Counted from the stretch's first letter, positions 7,319 to 16,112 are shown. The stretch is 64,000 nucleotides of DNA from Bacteroidales bacterium (GCA_016709865.1 JADJLX010000005.1:1054001-1118000); one strand, 5' to 3'. A program made the numbers and translations. The notes: generated by a model not told the origin, from the sequence alone.

Positions 7319-9552
7319 GAGACTACCTCCTGTTCTGTTTTTTCAGTTACAAATGTTACAAAATTGGATCTCATTCCTGTTCCTCCCATAAGCGGATCTA
7401 CAAGTACTTTTGTTATCATTTGGGTATCACTTACTCCTCGCCCAAAGCATCTTTGCATCTGTTTCTGGGCATGACCAAACCCATGAACTATATATACAGA
7501 ATCCCAGCGGATCCGTTCGGTAACCCTTACTTTTACCTGAAAATCAGACATTACATTGTCCTGATTTTTTAACCATATATACTGATCTGTCTTTAAACCC
7601 CACTCTTTAGCGACTTTGGGATTAATCCAGACACTGTTTTCATCCATCAGGTCGGTAAGATTCGGGTTATTGGCTGTGCGGCTGAATGTATGCATAGGGG
7701 CACGTCCGTAAATAAGACGATAGTATCCATCAGCAGGTTCATCATGTGCAACATATCTGGGAAGCGGATCAAACCCGGCTCCTTCAAAATAGGCGGAGTA
7801 CAATTCAATTTTGCCTGAATCGGTAAAAAATTCAACATCTTCATTTTCAGCAAAATAAAGATCATCTGCCTCTCTCTCGAATATCTTAACTCCGATTTTT
7901 TGCATCTCATCTAGTGAAGTCCCGGCTTTCTTCAACTGCCAGTCAAGAAGATCTTCCTGCTTTTCGAAAGGAAAATAACTAACAAGTCCGAGTTTTTTGG
8001 AAAGCTCCCTGGCAATCCAGTAATCTGATCTGGTGTCATTTAAAGGTTCTGTTGCGGGCATCCTGAGTGCCAGTGATGGTTTTCTGTGCGGCCCGGCCCT
8101 GAGTGCATCATATCTTTCAAGATAAGTACATTCAGGAAGAACCACATCGGCCCAGCCTGTTATCTCCATTGGCATTGTATCAATAGCAACTATGAGATCA
8201 AGGTTTTGGATTGCTTTCAGAGTGTTTGCCGTATTGGGTATAGTTGAGATAAGGTTTGTGCCGTTCACTATCCATCCTTTGATCTGATATTCAGGCTTGT
8301 TCTCGGGAATTGAAGCATCTATCAATGCGTTGGAAACAGGTAAACTTGCTATAGGATACTTTCCGGGAAATGCATCAAGCCATGTTTTGGCAGGTGCTTT
8401 AAACGCAGGAATCGGGTAAGAAGCAAGCTCAAATTTTGCCGGTCTGTAGAAACCACCCCTTCTGCCCCATGAGCCAAGCAAAGCATTAAGAATAGCAACT
8501 GCCCTTATTCTCTGGGTATCATCGCCATACCAGGTAACATGTCTTCCCGGATGAACGATCACAGCAGGCGATGCATCAGCCATTTCTTTGGCTGCCTTTC
8601 TTATCAATTCAGGATTTATTGTTGTTATGCCATAGGCCCATTCAGGCGTAAAATCTTTTACATGCTCCTTTAACTTATCAAATCCGGAACAATACTTCTC
8701 TACATATTTCTTATCGTAGAAATCATTATAGATAATCTCATGTATCCAGGAGAGAAGCAAAGCCATATCAGTTGATGGCTTTATTGGCAGCCAGAATTTA
8801 GATTTTGCTGCCGCTGTTGAAAACCGGGGATCAACTGTAATTATTGTTGCACCTTTATCAATAGCATCAGACATTTCCTGCACCTGTCCGTTATGCATAT
8901 TCTCCCCTATGTGAGAACCAATGAGTACCAGACATTTAGTATCGCGGATATCAGTAATCTCAGGTGAATACACCTCTTCGCCAAAAGTAGCTGTAAATGC
9001 TTCATCCCTCGGTCCGCGGCACTGAGCATAAGATGGTTCAGCTATGTTTGCCGATCCGAATGCTTTTAATAAAGTACTTAAATAAGCCGAGCCCGATCCA
9101 TGAGTAAAAAGAGCCATACTCTCCGGTCCGTATTTTGCTGAGACTTCCTTCATCTTAACCGATACCAGTTCAAGTGCTTCGTCCCATGATGCTTCGCGGA
9201 AAACCTGTTTTCCCCTCTCCTCAACTCTTATAAGAGGAGTCTTGAGACGGGATTCATCATAATACATCCCAACGCCGCCGGTACCTCTCGGACAAAAACG
9301 GCCATTGCAGTTCGGGTCTTCATCATTGCCAATTATTTTCCAGATCTTCCCCTCAGATGTTTTATAAACCCAACCTGCACACTTCCAGAAACATACTTCA
9401 CAATAAGTAGGAGTACGTTTAAGATCTACCACAAGCTTCTTCACTTCTTCAGGAGAAGAGAGCGATTTGATAACTTTGTATGCTGCAGTTCCGGCTACAA
9501 GAACACCGGCACCCATGGCTGTAATTCTGATAAAATCTCTTCTGCTTGTCAT
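7315..9552 (-). CDS. Tat-exported molybdopterin oxidoreductase, PsrA/PhsA/TtrA-like
   Basis: The 745-residue protein starts with a twin-arginine leader (TSRRDFIRITAMGAGVLVAG). The N-terminal [4Fe-4S] motif uses C51, C54, C58 and C87, and the candidate molybdenum ligand is C178 in SYAQCRGPRD, as in the cysteine-ligated polysulfide/thiosulfate reductase group. The C-terminal molydopterin-binding domain is present from about residue 610. The complex with the next two genes would reduce, or oxidise, a sulfur oxyanion or polysulfide with the quinone pool. Arsenate or tetrathionate as substrate cannot be excluded. The neighbouring YeeE/YedE and rhodanese-like genes favour sulfur. First gene of the operon. 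Confidence 0.9.
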   Translation of the reverse strand: MTSRRDFIRITAMGAGVLVAGTAAYKVIKSLSSPEEVKKLVVDLKRTPTYCEVCFWKCAGWVYKTSEGKIWKIIGNDEDPNCNGRFCPRGTGGVGMYYDESRLKTPLIRVEERGKQVFREASWDEALELVSVKMKEVSAKYGPESMALFTHGSGSAYLSTLLKAFGSANIAEPSYAQCRGPRDEAFTATFGEEVYSPEITDIRDTKCLVLIGSHIGENMHNGQVQEMSDAIDKGATIITVDPRFSTAAAKSKFWLPIKPSTDMALLLSWIHEIIYNDFYDKKYVEKYCSGFDKLKEHVKDFTPEWAYGITTINPELIRKAAKEMADASPAVIVHPGRHVTWYGDDTQRIRAVAILNALLGSWGRRGGFYRPAKFELASYPIPAFKAPAKTWLDAFPGKYPIASLPVSNALIDASIPENKPEYQIKGWIVNGTNLISTIPNTANTLKAIQNLDLIVAIDTMPMEITGWADVVLPECTYLERYDALRAGPHRKPSLALRMPATEPLNDTRSDYWIARELSKKLGLVSYFPFEKQEDLLDWQLKKAGTSLDEMQKIGVKIFEREADDLYFAENEDVEFFTDSGKIELYSAYFEGAGFDPLPRYVAHDEPADGYYRLIYGRAPMHTFSRTANNPNLTDLMDENSVWINPKVAKEWGLKTDQYIWLKNQDNVMSDFQVKVRVTERIRWDSVYIVHGFGHAQKQMQRCFGRGVSDTQMITKVLVDPLMGGTGMRSNFVTFVTEKTEQEVVS

Positions 9553-9573
9553 TGATTAAGTATAATAACGTCA

Positions 9574-9581
9574 CAAACTTA
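9574..9581 (-). promoter_or_regulatory. Candidate Bacteroidota -7 box (TAAGTTTG) for the oxidoreductase operon
   Basis: On the minus strand the bases 9581-9574 read TAAGTTTG, matching the Bacteroidota -7 consensus TAnnTTTG, 22 bp ahead of the oxidoreductase ATG at 9552. No good TTTG -33 box is seen at the usual spacing, so the call is tentative. The 157-bp spacer back to the CHAD gene holds nothing else obvious. Confidence 0.35.
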
Positions 9582-9709
9582 TGAAAAAAAGAGCGACCTT
9601 CTATTCATATATTTAGATAAATAAATGTGTTGATATTTTAAGCCGGCAAAAACCTACTGTTAATTAATTAACAGTCTGATAAATATAGTTAATTTAGAAT
9701 CTGTTTAAA

Positions 9710-10591
9710 TTATATTACCAGCAATTTGAAGCCCAGTAAGTTTACCAATTTCTGACCCGGACAATATATTTTATGGGCAATTGGCCAGACTTTTGAAAGG
9801 CAGCGATCCTGTTCCTCCTTAATAATGACAGCAAGTTCATCCAGTTCTGGAGGATTTGCAGTGTATTCATATCTGTAATCCAGTTCTTTTAAGAGCTGAG
9901 TAAGATCATTGTATTTTCCGAGGTACCGGGCCAGACTTTCAAGGCTCTTTTCAAGACTCTTGACAGAAGGCACATTAAGTGGTCTGAAAAACCAGAGCTG
10001 ATAGAGAAAATCCTTAGAACTCTTCCTCAGTTCGTGAATTTTAGATGGCTTATGATAATTACGACAGATAAGGTAGTCATTCACAACACGGTTATATGTT
10101 ACCTCCAGTTCCTTCAGAAGCAGCTGTGCGTTGAGATTGGTAATAGGTTCAAACCGGAAATGATATCCTGTTTTTTTCAGAATTTCAAGAATAGTGTCAA
10201 TTTTGATTTTTTCTTCATTTGTCACAAAGACAGCTTCCTCGGGCTTCTTAAGGAGAGTATTTATTTTTTCATTACCCCTTAGTTTTATGAATATATCCGG
10301 GTGTTTCTTTTTAAGCTCTTTAAGGGTCTTTCGGACTACTGCTGTATTTCTCCATGAACTCATGATCCTTCCTACTTCACGTAATGCCATCATCTCTCTG
10401 TCGGCAAATTCGCGATCTATCTGAGGCATCGTTACCCTCAATGCTGCTCTGGCTTTCTTCATCAGTACCCTTACATCATGAACAGCCTCTTCATCGGGAT
10501 ATTCCGATGACTTTAATATTGTCTCCGCTTCATTAATGTACCCTGTCAATGCAGGTTTAATATCTTTCAGCTTAATAAAATCAGATTCCAT
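9710..10591 (-). CDS. CHAD-domain protein (polyphosphate-associated)
   Basis: The 293-residue protein is alpha-helical and charged, with the conserved histidine motifs of CHAD domains: AVHDVRVLMKKARAALR near residue 38 and KIHELRKSSKDFLYQLWFF near residue 183. CHAD domains bind polyphosphate and are often encoded beside polyphosphate enzymes. Here the gene is divergent from a run encoding phosphofructokinase, a SixA-like phosphatase and polyphosphate kinase, which supports that role. No signal peptide or membrane segment is seen, so it should be cytoplasmic and granule-associated. Confidence 0.88.
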   Translation of the reverse strand: MESDFIKLKDIKPALTGYINEAETILKSSEYPDEEAVHDVRVLMKKARAALRVTMPQIDREFADREMMALREVGRIMSSWRNTAVVRKTLKELKKKHPDIFIKLRGNEKINTLLKKPEEAVFVTNEEKIKIDTILEILKKTGYHFRFEPITNLNAQLLLKELEVTYNRVVNDYLICRNYHKPSKIHELRKSSKDFLYQLWFFRPLNVPSVKSLEKSLESLARYLGKYNDLTQLLKELDYRYEYTANPPELDELAVIIKEEQDRCLSKVWPIAHKIYCPGQKLVNLLGFKLLVI

Positions 10592-10684
10592 GATTCAATT
10601 ATCACTATAACAATTAATTACTAAAGGTATTAAAATTACTAAAATTGTAACAATTAATTATTTTAAACATAACATTTAAAAAGC

Positions 10685-10692
10685 TAATTTTG
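10685..10692 (+). promoter_or_regulatory. Candidate -7 box (TAATTTTG) for the pfk-sixA-ppk1 run
   Basis: TAATTTTG at 10685-10692 matches TAnnTTTG and lies 27 bp ahead of the ATG at 10720. It also shows that the TTG at 10690, an alternative start for the phosphofructokinase, overlaps the box and is unlikely to be used. A matching -33 TTTG is not clear. The shared divergent region with the CHAD gene is about 128 bp and AT-rich. Confidence 0.35.
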
Positions 10693-10719
10693 CTGATATC
10701 GGAACTTAAAGCTTTAAAA

Positions 10720-11763
10720 ATGGGTAAAATAACAAGGGGTCAGAGAATAGGTATACTAACAGCCGGCGGCGATTGTCCGGGAATAAACGCTGCAATACGC
10801 GGTGTTGGAAAAACAGCCATAGTGAAATACGGGATGAAGCTGGTTGGAATCAGCGACGGCTTTTCAGGTATGATTCATAAAGAATACCGCGATCTTACGG
10901 AGCACGATCTTTCAGGCATACTGACAGTTGGCGGAACAATACTGGGGACTTCAAGAGAGAAACCATTCAAGAGCAGCGGCAAAGGCAAGAATGAGATAAG
11001 CAAGCCTGTATTAATAAAGGAACATTACGAGCAGATGGGTCTCGACTGCCTGGTCTGTATCGGAGGCAACGGAACAATAAAGACGGCTAACCTCTTGTCG
11101 CAGGAAGGTTTAAACGTCATCGGAATTCCAAAAACAATTGATAATGATGTCTGGGGAACCGATCTTACCTTCGGATTCGATTCAGCTGTAAATATAGCTA
11201 CAGAAGCAATAGACCGCCTTCACTCTACCGCTAACTCCCATAAGAGAATTATGATTATTGAGGTAATGGGACACAATGCCGGATGGATAGCTCTCTATTC
11301 AGGTATTGCAGGGGGCGGCGACGTAATACTTATTCCTGAAATAGAATATAAGGAAGAGAAGATTGCTGAGTATCTGCTCCATCGTGTTGAAGAGAATAAA
11401 CCCTATTCAATCGTCGTCGTGGCAGAAGGTATAAAAAGCGCAATTAAAGATAGCTGTTCATCTGCGCAATCGCTGAGCAAAAGAATAAATGCTATTACAG
11501 GACTGGAAACCAGGGAGACAGTACTTGGTTATATTCAGAGAGGCGGAACACCCTCGCCAATGGACAGAGTGCTTGCAACAAGGTATGGCACGGCGGCTGC
11601 TGACCTGATTGCCGAACGTGATTTTGGAAAGATGGTAGCACTAAAAAATAACAGGATCGAATCAGTTCCTCTCTCTGAGGTATCCGGAAAATTAAAACTT
11701 GTTGCTCCAAACGATCCTATGGTAATCCAGGCTCAGAATATGGGAACAAGTTTCGGTATATGA
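10720..11763 (+). CDS. pfkA: 6-phosphofructokinase (ATP- or PPi-dependent)
   Basis: I start at the ATG at 10720 (MGKITRGQRIGILTAGGDCPG), giving 347 residues; an upstream TTG is less likely. PFK motifs are present: GGDCPGINAAIR for the nucleotide loop, GGNGT at the donor site, PKTIDND for the fructose 6-phosphate/catalytic loop, and EVMGHNAGWIAL. The glycine in GGNGT is the ATP-type residue, while the lysine in PKTIDND is typical of PPi-type and group III enzymes, so the donor is uncertain. It phosphorylates fructose 6-phosphate in glycolysis. The next gene begins 13 bp downstream and the run continues to ppk1. Confidence 0.9.
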   Translation: MGKITRGQRIGILTAGGDCPGINAAIRGVGKTAIVKYGMKLVGISDGFSGMIHKEYRDLTEHDLSGILTVGGTILGTSREKPFKSSGKGKNEISKPVLIKEHYEQMGLDCLVCIGGNGTIKTANLLSQEGLNVIGIPKTIDNDVWGTDLTFGFDSAVNIATEAIDRLHSTANSHKRIMIIEVMGHNAGWIALYSGIAGGGDVILIPEIEYKEEKIAEYLLHRVEENKPYSIVVVAEGIKSAIKDSCSSAQSLSKRINAITGLETRETVLGYIQRGGTPSPMDRVLATRYGTAAADLIAERDFGKMVALKNNRIESVPLSEVSGKLKLVAPNDPMVIQAQNMGTSFGI

Positions 11764-11776
11764 TTGTTTATCTGAT

Positions 11777-12274
11777 ATGAAGAAGTTGATTTTTGTACGG
11801 CACGGAAGAGCAGAAGATCCCTCTTCAGATTTTTCTGACTTTCAAAGATCGCTGACCCCAAAAGGAAAAAGCATTGCTAAACTGATGGCGAAGAAGCTCT
11901 CGGAAGAAGAAGATAATCCGGGAATTCTGGTAACAAGTACTGCTTTCAGAGCACTTGAAACAGCAATTATCTTCGGCGAAGTGCTGGGAATTAAACCTGA
12001 GAAGATAGTTCCTGATACAAACATCTATTATAAAATGAGTTTCAATTATCTTATGGATCTTCTTTCCAGGACAGAAAACGAGACTGATACTATTATCCTG
12101 TTTGGGCACAATCCCTCATTTTCAGAATTACCTGACAGTCTCAGCAAAGAAGGTTGCGATTTTATGCCAAAATGCGGTATCGCCGGAATCTCATTCAACA
12201 TTAAAAATTGGTCAGAAATAAAGCTGGGTACCGGTAAACTGGAATATTTTCTTAAACCTGAAAAAGTATTATGA
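11777..12274 (+). CDS. sixA: SixA-like phosphohistidine phosphatase
   Basis: The 165-residue protein is a short histidine phosphatase: the catalytic RHG (R8-H9-G10) is at the N-terminus in KKLIFVRHGRAEDP, and the second histidine lies in ILFGHNPSFSEL. Length and layout match SixA, which removes phosphate from phosphohistidine proteins; in other bacteria it acts on phosphotransfer proteins. The stop overlaps the start of ppk1 (ATGA at 12271-12274), so translation is coupled to that of polyphosphate kinase. Ppk1 works through a phosphohistidine intermediate, so a link is conceivable but unproven. Confidence 0.88.
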   Translation: MKKLIFVRHGRAEDPSSDFSDFQRSLTPKGKSIAKLMAKKLSEEEDNPGILVTSTAFRALETAIIFGEVLGIKPEKIVPDTNIYYKMSFNYLMDLLSRTENETDTIILFGHNPSFSELPDSLSKEGCDFMPKCGIAGISFNIKNWSEIKLGTGKLEYFLKPEKVL

Positions 12275-14331
12275 ACAAAACATACATCCCCAAGGAGTTA
12301 AGCTGGCTTGCATTTAATGAACGTGTATTGCAGGAGGCTGAGAATAAAGATATTCCGCTTATAGAACGGTTTAAATTCATGGGTATTTATTCGAATAACC
12401 TCGATGAATACTTCAGGGTCAGAGTAGCCACGCTCAGGAGAATTTCAATGTTCGGCCCAAAATCAAAAAATATTTTAGGATATAATCCGAAGGCAACCCT
12501 GAAGAAAATACATGAAACAGTCCTTGCACAGAATACTAAATTTGAGAAGAACTATACAAAACTTCTGAAAGAACTTGAAAGTCATAAGATCTTTATTATC
12601 AATGAAAAACAGTTAAATCAGGAACAATCTGAATTTGTACAGAAATATTTTATAAAAGAAGTAAGAACACGGCTCATGCCTTATCTTATAGAGAAAGACT
12701 CTGCGCTGCCTAACCTTACTGATGATGCCATTTATCTGGCAGTTTACCTTGTAAAAAAGGAGACTCAGAAGAAAAGATATGCACTTCTAGAAATTCCTAC
12801 TGACATACTTCCCCGTTTTATTGTACTTCCTGATAAGAGTGAAGAAAAATACATAATATTTCTCGACGATATAATCAGGTTTGGTCTTAAGGACATTTTC
12901 TTCATTTTTGATTTTGATGAGATCTCTGCATATACTATAAAACTCACAAAGGATGCTGAGCTTGAAATAACAGACGATATTTCTGAGAGCTATATTGATA
13001 AAATTTCCCGGAGTCTTGAACAACGCAAAAAAGGATCACCTGTTCGTTTCATTTACGACAGATGCCTCCCGCCCGATCTGCTCAAAATAATCACCCATAA
13101 ACTGAATTTCGGTCCCGATGATGTTGTGATCCCCAGCAACAGGTATCACAACTTCAAGGACTTTATGAAATTCCCGAAACTGGGACATAAGAAGTTTTAT
13201 TACGAGAACCTTATTCCTATACCGCACCGCGATCTGCAGCATGGAAAAAGTATTCTTTCTGCTGTAAAGAAGAAGGACATTATGCTCTTTTTCCCGTATC
13301 ATCCTTTTGATCAGTTTATTGACCTTCTTAGAGAAGCATCTATCGACCCTAATGTTACCTCAATTCAGATTACTCTTTACCGACTTGCACGCAACTCAAG
13401 TGTAATAAATGCATTGCTTAATGCCGTAAGGAACGGTAAGAAGGTTACAACAGTTGTTGAACTTCAGGCCAGGTTCGATGAGGAGGCCAATATTCTCTGG
13501 GGAAACAAGCTTCTGGCAGAGGGTGTGAAAGTAATTTATGGGGTACCCGGACTAAAAGTACACTCAAAGTTATGTCTCATAACCAGGGTTAAGAATGATG
13601 TTACCGAGCGCTATGCAGCTGTGGGTACCGGAAACTTCAATGAGGATACTGCAAGGGTTTATACCGATCATCTTCTACTGACTGTGAATAAGAAAATCAC
13701 AAATGAAGTTTATAAGGCCTTTAATTTCTTCAGTGTCAACTACAAAAAAGATAATTTCTACCATCTTGTGCTCTCTCCCTTTTTCCTGAGAAACAAAATA
13801 ATTTCTCTTATTGAGAATGAGATTAAGAATGCAAAGGAAGGGAAGAAAGCATACATATACCTCAAGCTGAACAACTTAACTGACACAGAAATCATAACTT
13901 ATCTGTATGAGGCAAGTAATGCCGGTGTAAAAATAAGACTGATTATCAGGGGGATGCTGTCGCTGGTACCAGGCATCAAGAAAACAAGTGAGAACATAAA
14001 AGCTATTGGTATAGTTGACAGGTTCCTGGAACACTCCCGATTTCTCATTTTTGCAAATGGAGGGGTAGAACAGATTTACATCTCTTCTGCTGACCTGATG
14101 CCAAGAAACCTTGACCACAGGATTGAAGTCACATGCCCGGTTTTCGATAAGAATATAAGGGCTGAAATCAGGGAGATCTTTAACATTCAGTGGAGTGATA
14201 ATGTAAAAGCCAGGATCTTCAACGAAACTCAGTCAAACGAATTTGTAAAGTCCGGGAAGGAAAAGATTCAGTCGCAATTAGAGGTCTATAATTACATTAA
14301 AAGAACTAACGAGAAAACACCGGAAAAGTAG
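12271..14331 (+). CDS. ppk1: Polyphosphate kinase 1
   Basis: The 686-residue product has the full Ppk1 layout: the N-terminal helical domain starting ELSWLAFNERVLQEA, the head domain, and two PLD-like C-terminal domains. The phosphorylated histidine is H431 in GLKVHSKLCLITR, and the second conserved histidine is H588 in LEHSRFLIF. It makes polyphosphate from ATP reversibly in the cytoplasm. It overlaps the SixA gene upstream and is followed by a hairpin repeat. Length and motifs agree with the family, with no sign of damage. Confidence 0.96.
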   Translation: MNKTYIPKELSWLAFNERVLQEAENKDIPLIERFKFMGIYSNNLDEYFRVRVATLRRISMFGPKSKNILGYNPKATLKKIHETVLAQNTKFEKNYTKLLKELESHKIFIINEKQLNQEQSEFVQKYFIKEVRTRLMPYLIEKDSALPNLTDDAIYLAVYLVKKETQKKRYALLEIPTDILPRFIVLPDKSEEKYIIFLDDIIRFGLKDIFFIFDFDEISAYTIKLTKDAELEITDDISESYIDKISRSLEQRKKGSPVRFIYDRCLPPDLLKIITHKLNFGPDDVVIPSNRYHNFKDFMKFPKLGHKKFYYENLIPIPHRDLQHGKSILSAVKKKDIMLFFPYHPFDQFIDLLREASIDPNVTSIQITLYRLARNSSVINALLNAVRNGKKVTTVVELQARFDEEANILWGNKLLAEGVKVIYGVPGLKVHSKLCLITRVKNDVTERYAAVGTGNFNEDTARVYTDHLLLTVNKKITNEVYKAFNFFSVNYKKDNFYHLVLSPFFLRNKIISLIENEIKNAKEGKKAYIYLKLNNLTDTEIITYLYEASNAGVKIRLIIRGMLSLVPGIKKTSENIKAIGIVDRFLEHSRFLIFANGGVEQIYISSADLMPRNLDHRIEVTCPVFDKNIRAEIREIFNIQWSDNVKARIFNETQSNEFVKSGKEKIQSQLEVYNYIKRTNEKTPEK

Positions 14332-14351
14332 AAGGCAAAATGTCGTGCTTT

Positions 14352-14379
14352 GTCAGCCATAGCTTCAGCGAAGGCTGAC
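14352..14379. repeat. Hairpin repeat with conserved 14-nt loop, copy 1
   Basis: GTCAGCC (14352-14358) pairs with GGCTGAC (14373-14379) around the 14-nt loop ATAGCTTCAGCGAA. The same loop with different stem bases recurs at 29236 and 50899. It lies downstream of ppk1 and has no U-tract, so it does not look like a simple terminator. Confidence 0.75.
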
Positions 14380-14431
14380 GGTCTTGCACTCGTAAGGCCC
14401 TGAAGTCTGACTATAATTAAAATAAAGACAT

Positions 14432-14956
14432 ATGAATTATATTGTATTGATAACAGGGACAGTTTTTATTATTTTATTTTCATGGTTCTTGTCAATTAAA
14501 TATAAGAGGTACCATGGGATTGCGCGTTTTTTTGCCTTTGAAAGCGTTTTTATCCTTTTTATGCTTAACTACGGAGTATGGTTTGTAAACCCACTGTCGT
14601 TAAATCAGATAATCTCATGGATTTTGCTGACAATTTCTTTATATGCTGTTACAACAGGGTACCTTTTGCTCAAAAGAAAAGGAAAGCCTACAATTAATTT
14701 TGAAAATACTTCCCTGCTCGTTACATCAGGTATTTACGGGTTCATAAGGCACCCGTTATATCTGTCGGTATTTCTGCTGGGTACCGGTGTAATGATAAAA
14801 AATCCTGAACCTGTTCAACTAATCCTGGGAGCAGTCAACCTCGTTGCAGTATATATAACTGCTAAGATTGAGGAAAATGAAATGATTGCAAAATTTGGCG
14901 ACGAATACCGGCAGTATATGAAAGACACAAAGATGTTTATTCCCTATATTATATGA
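14432..14956 (+). CDS. Membrane methyltransferase-like protein (isoprenylcysteine carboxyl methyltransferase type)
   Basis: The 174-residue protein has four to five membrane segments and the C-terminal signature of the ICMT/PEMT superfamily: GIYGFIRHPLYLSVFLLGTG, then EENEMIAKFGDEYRQYMKDT. These residues bind S-adenosylmethionine in the family. The bacterial substrate is generally unknown; lipids or small isoprenoids are possible. It stands alone, followed by a good intrinsic terminator. The start at 14432 (MNYIVLITGTVF) gives a sensible first membrane helix. Confidence 0.82.
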   Translation: MNYIVLITGTVFIILFSWFLSIKYKRYHGIARFFAFESVFILFMLNYGVWFVNPLSLNQIISWILLTISLYAVTTGYLLLKRKGKPTINFENTSLLVTSGIYGFIRHPLYLSVFLLGTGVMIKNPEPVQLILGAVNLVAVYITAKIEENEMIAKFGDEYRQYMKDTKMFIPYII

Positions 14957-14983
14957 ATGACTCATCTTTTGATGTGGCATAAC

Positions 14984-15009
14984 GGCGTTAAGGCGTAACG
15001 CCATTTTTT
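14984..15009 (+). terminator. Intrinsic terminator after the methyltransferase-like gene
   Basis: GGCGTTA (14984-14990) pairs with TAACGCC (14996-15002) around AGGCG and is followed by ATTTTTT. It lies 28 bp past the stop codon and is oriented for plus-strand transcription. Confidence 0.8.
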
Positions 15010-15065
15010 CAACTTCCGTTAAACAAACTCACTTTTTGATTGTTTTACATCCATAATTAAACTAC

Positions 15066-15506
15066 ATGATTATGGACAGAAGAGATGTAATTCAAAGAGT
15101 TCTATTAGGTGGTGCAGCATTAATAGTAATCCCGTCGGCGTTTACAAGTTGCGAGAAAAAAACTGAACCGGATCCCGAGCCAACACCTGGTCCCGGACCT
15201 TCAGGCAGTAAAATAACAATAGACCTGTCGCTGGCAGATTATTCTGTTTTAAATACTGCTGGGGGATCTAAAATAGTTCAGACATTGCTTATTGTTAATA
15301 CAGGTACAACTTATGTAGCATTATCGAGTGTCTGCACACATGAAGGTTGTACAGTTGGTTATGTTTCAACGGCAGGAAATATACAATGCCCATGTCATGG
15401 TTCAATGTTTACAACAACAGGAAGTGTTTCAGCCGGACCTGCAACAACGCCACTCACTTCTTATCCTGTAAATAAATCCGGAAATATTCTTACAATACAA
15501 TTATAA
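15066..15506 (+). CDS. Exported Rieske [2Fe-2S] protein with Tat and lipobox features
   Basis: The 146-residue protein (start 15066 or the ATG six bases later) begins DRRDVIQRVLLGGAALIVIP, a twin-arginine leader, and then FTSC at residue 29, a lipobox-like cysteine. A proline-rich linker (about residues 34-47) leads to a single Rieske domain with cluster ligands C90 and H92 (CTHEGC) and C108 and H111 (CPCHGS). It should be an electron carrier tethered to the outer face of the membrane. No cytochrome b or other complex III gene is nearby, so its partner is unknown. The gene ends before a bidirectional terminator. Confidence 0.9.
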   Translation: MIMDRRDVIQRVLLGGAALIVIPSAFTSCEKKTEPDPEPTPGPGPSGSKITIDLSLADYSVLNTAGGSKIVQTLLIVNTGTTYVALSSVCTHEGCTVGYVSTAGNIQCPCHGSMFTTTGSVSAGPATTPLTSYPVNKSGNILTIQL

Positions 15507-15510
15507 ATCA

Positions 15511-15549
15511 AAAAGGGTTGTTTCATAAGTGAAATGAAACAACCCTTTT
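15511..15549. terminator. Bidirectional intrinsic terminator
   Basis: A perfect 15-bp stem, 15511-15525 with 15535-15549, closes a 9-nt loop. The arms begin AAAAGGG and end CCCTTTT, so both strands have an A-flanked stem followed by Ts. It separates the convergent Rieske and glutathione peroxidase genes. Confidence 0.9.
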
Positions 15550-15566
15550 AAATAAGCATTTATATT

Positions 15567-16112
15567 TTATTTAACTGACAACCAGGCCGTTACCTTTTCT
15601 GAAGATGGTTTGTCCTTAGAATAGAGAACATCAACCAGTTTCCCGTTTTCATCGATAAGGTACTTCTGGAAATTCCATTTTACTTCCGAATCCATAACCC
15701 CGTTCTTCTCTTTTGATGTAAGCCACTTATAGAGAGGGTGCATGTCATCTCCCTTTACTGAGATCTTTTCCATCATCGGAAAAGTAACACCGTAATTTTC
15801 GGTGCAGAATTTACGTATATCTGAAGCCGTACCCGGCTCCTGATTCATAAAATTATTTGCCGGAAATCCGATAATAACCATATCGCTGCCATACTTTTCA
15901 TACATCTCCTCGAGGTCTTTATACTGAGGTGTATAACCGCATTTTGAGGCAGTATTTACAACCATTACCTTCTTTCCTTTAAGAGTACTGAAGTCAAAAT
16001 CGGCACCCTCAAGGGTTTTAACTTTAAAATCATAGAAACCAGACGATTGCGAGAACCCTGCCATCGTAAAGACGGATAATAAAAATAGTAAGCTTAGTTT
16101 ATTTGTTTTCAT
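15567..16112 (-). CDS. Exported glutathione-peroxidase-family thiol peroxidase
   Basis: The 181-residue protein has a signal peptide (MKTNKLSLLFLLSVFTMAGFSQ) and the GPx fold. The active-site motif NTASKCGYTPQY has cysteine C58 rather than selenocysteine. The second motif appears as FPANNFMNQEPG and the third as KWNFQKYLI. Bacterial cysteine GPx enzymes reduce lipid or organic peroxides, usually with thioredoxin. The leader suggests periplasmic action. It is divergent from the CAP-domain gene with only 45 bp between them, which must hold both promoters. Confidence 0.92.
   Translation of the reverse strand: MKTNKLSLLFLLSVFTMAGFSQSSGFYDFKVKTLEGADFDFSTLKGKKVMVVNTASKCGYTPQYKDLEEMYEKYGSDMVIIGFPANNFMNQEPGTASDIRKFCTENYGVTFPMMEKISVKGDDMHPLYKWLTSKEKNGVMDSEVKWNFQKYLIDENGKLVDVLYSKDKPSSEKVTAWLSVK

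Noticed and set aside
15066..15506. Part of a cytochrome bc1 complex
   Set aside because: No cytochrome b or c1 gene is near, and the protein is a lipoprotein with a short linker, not a transmembrane Rieske subunit.
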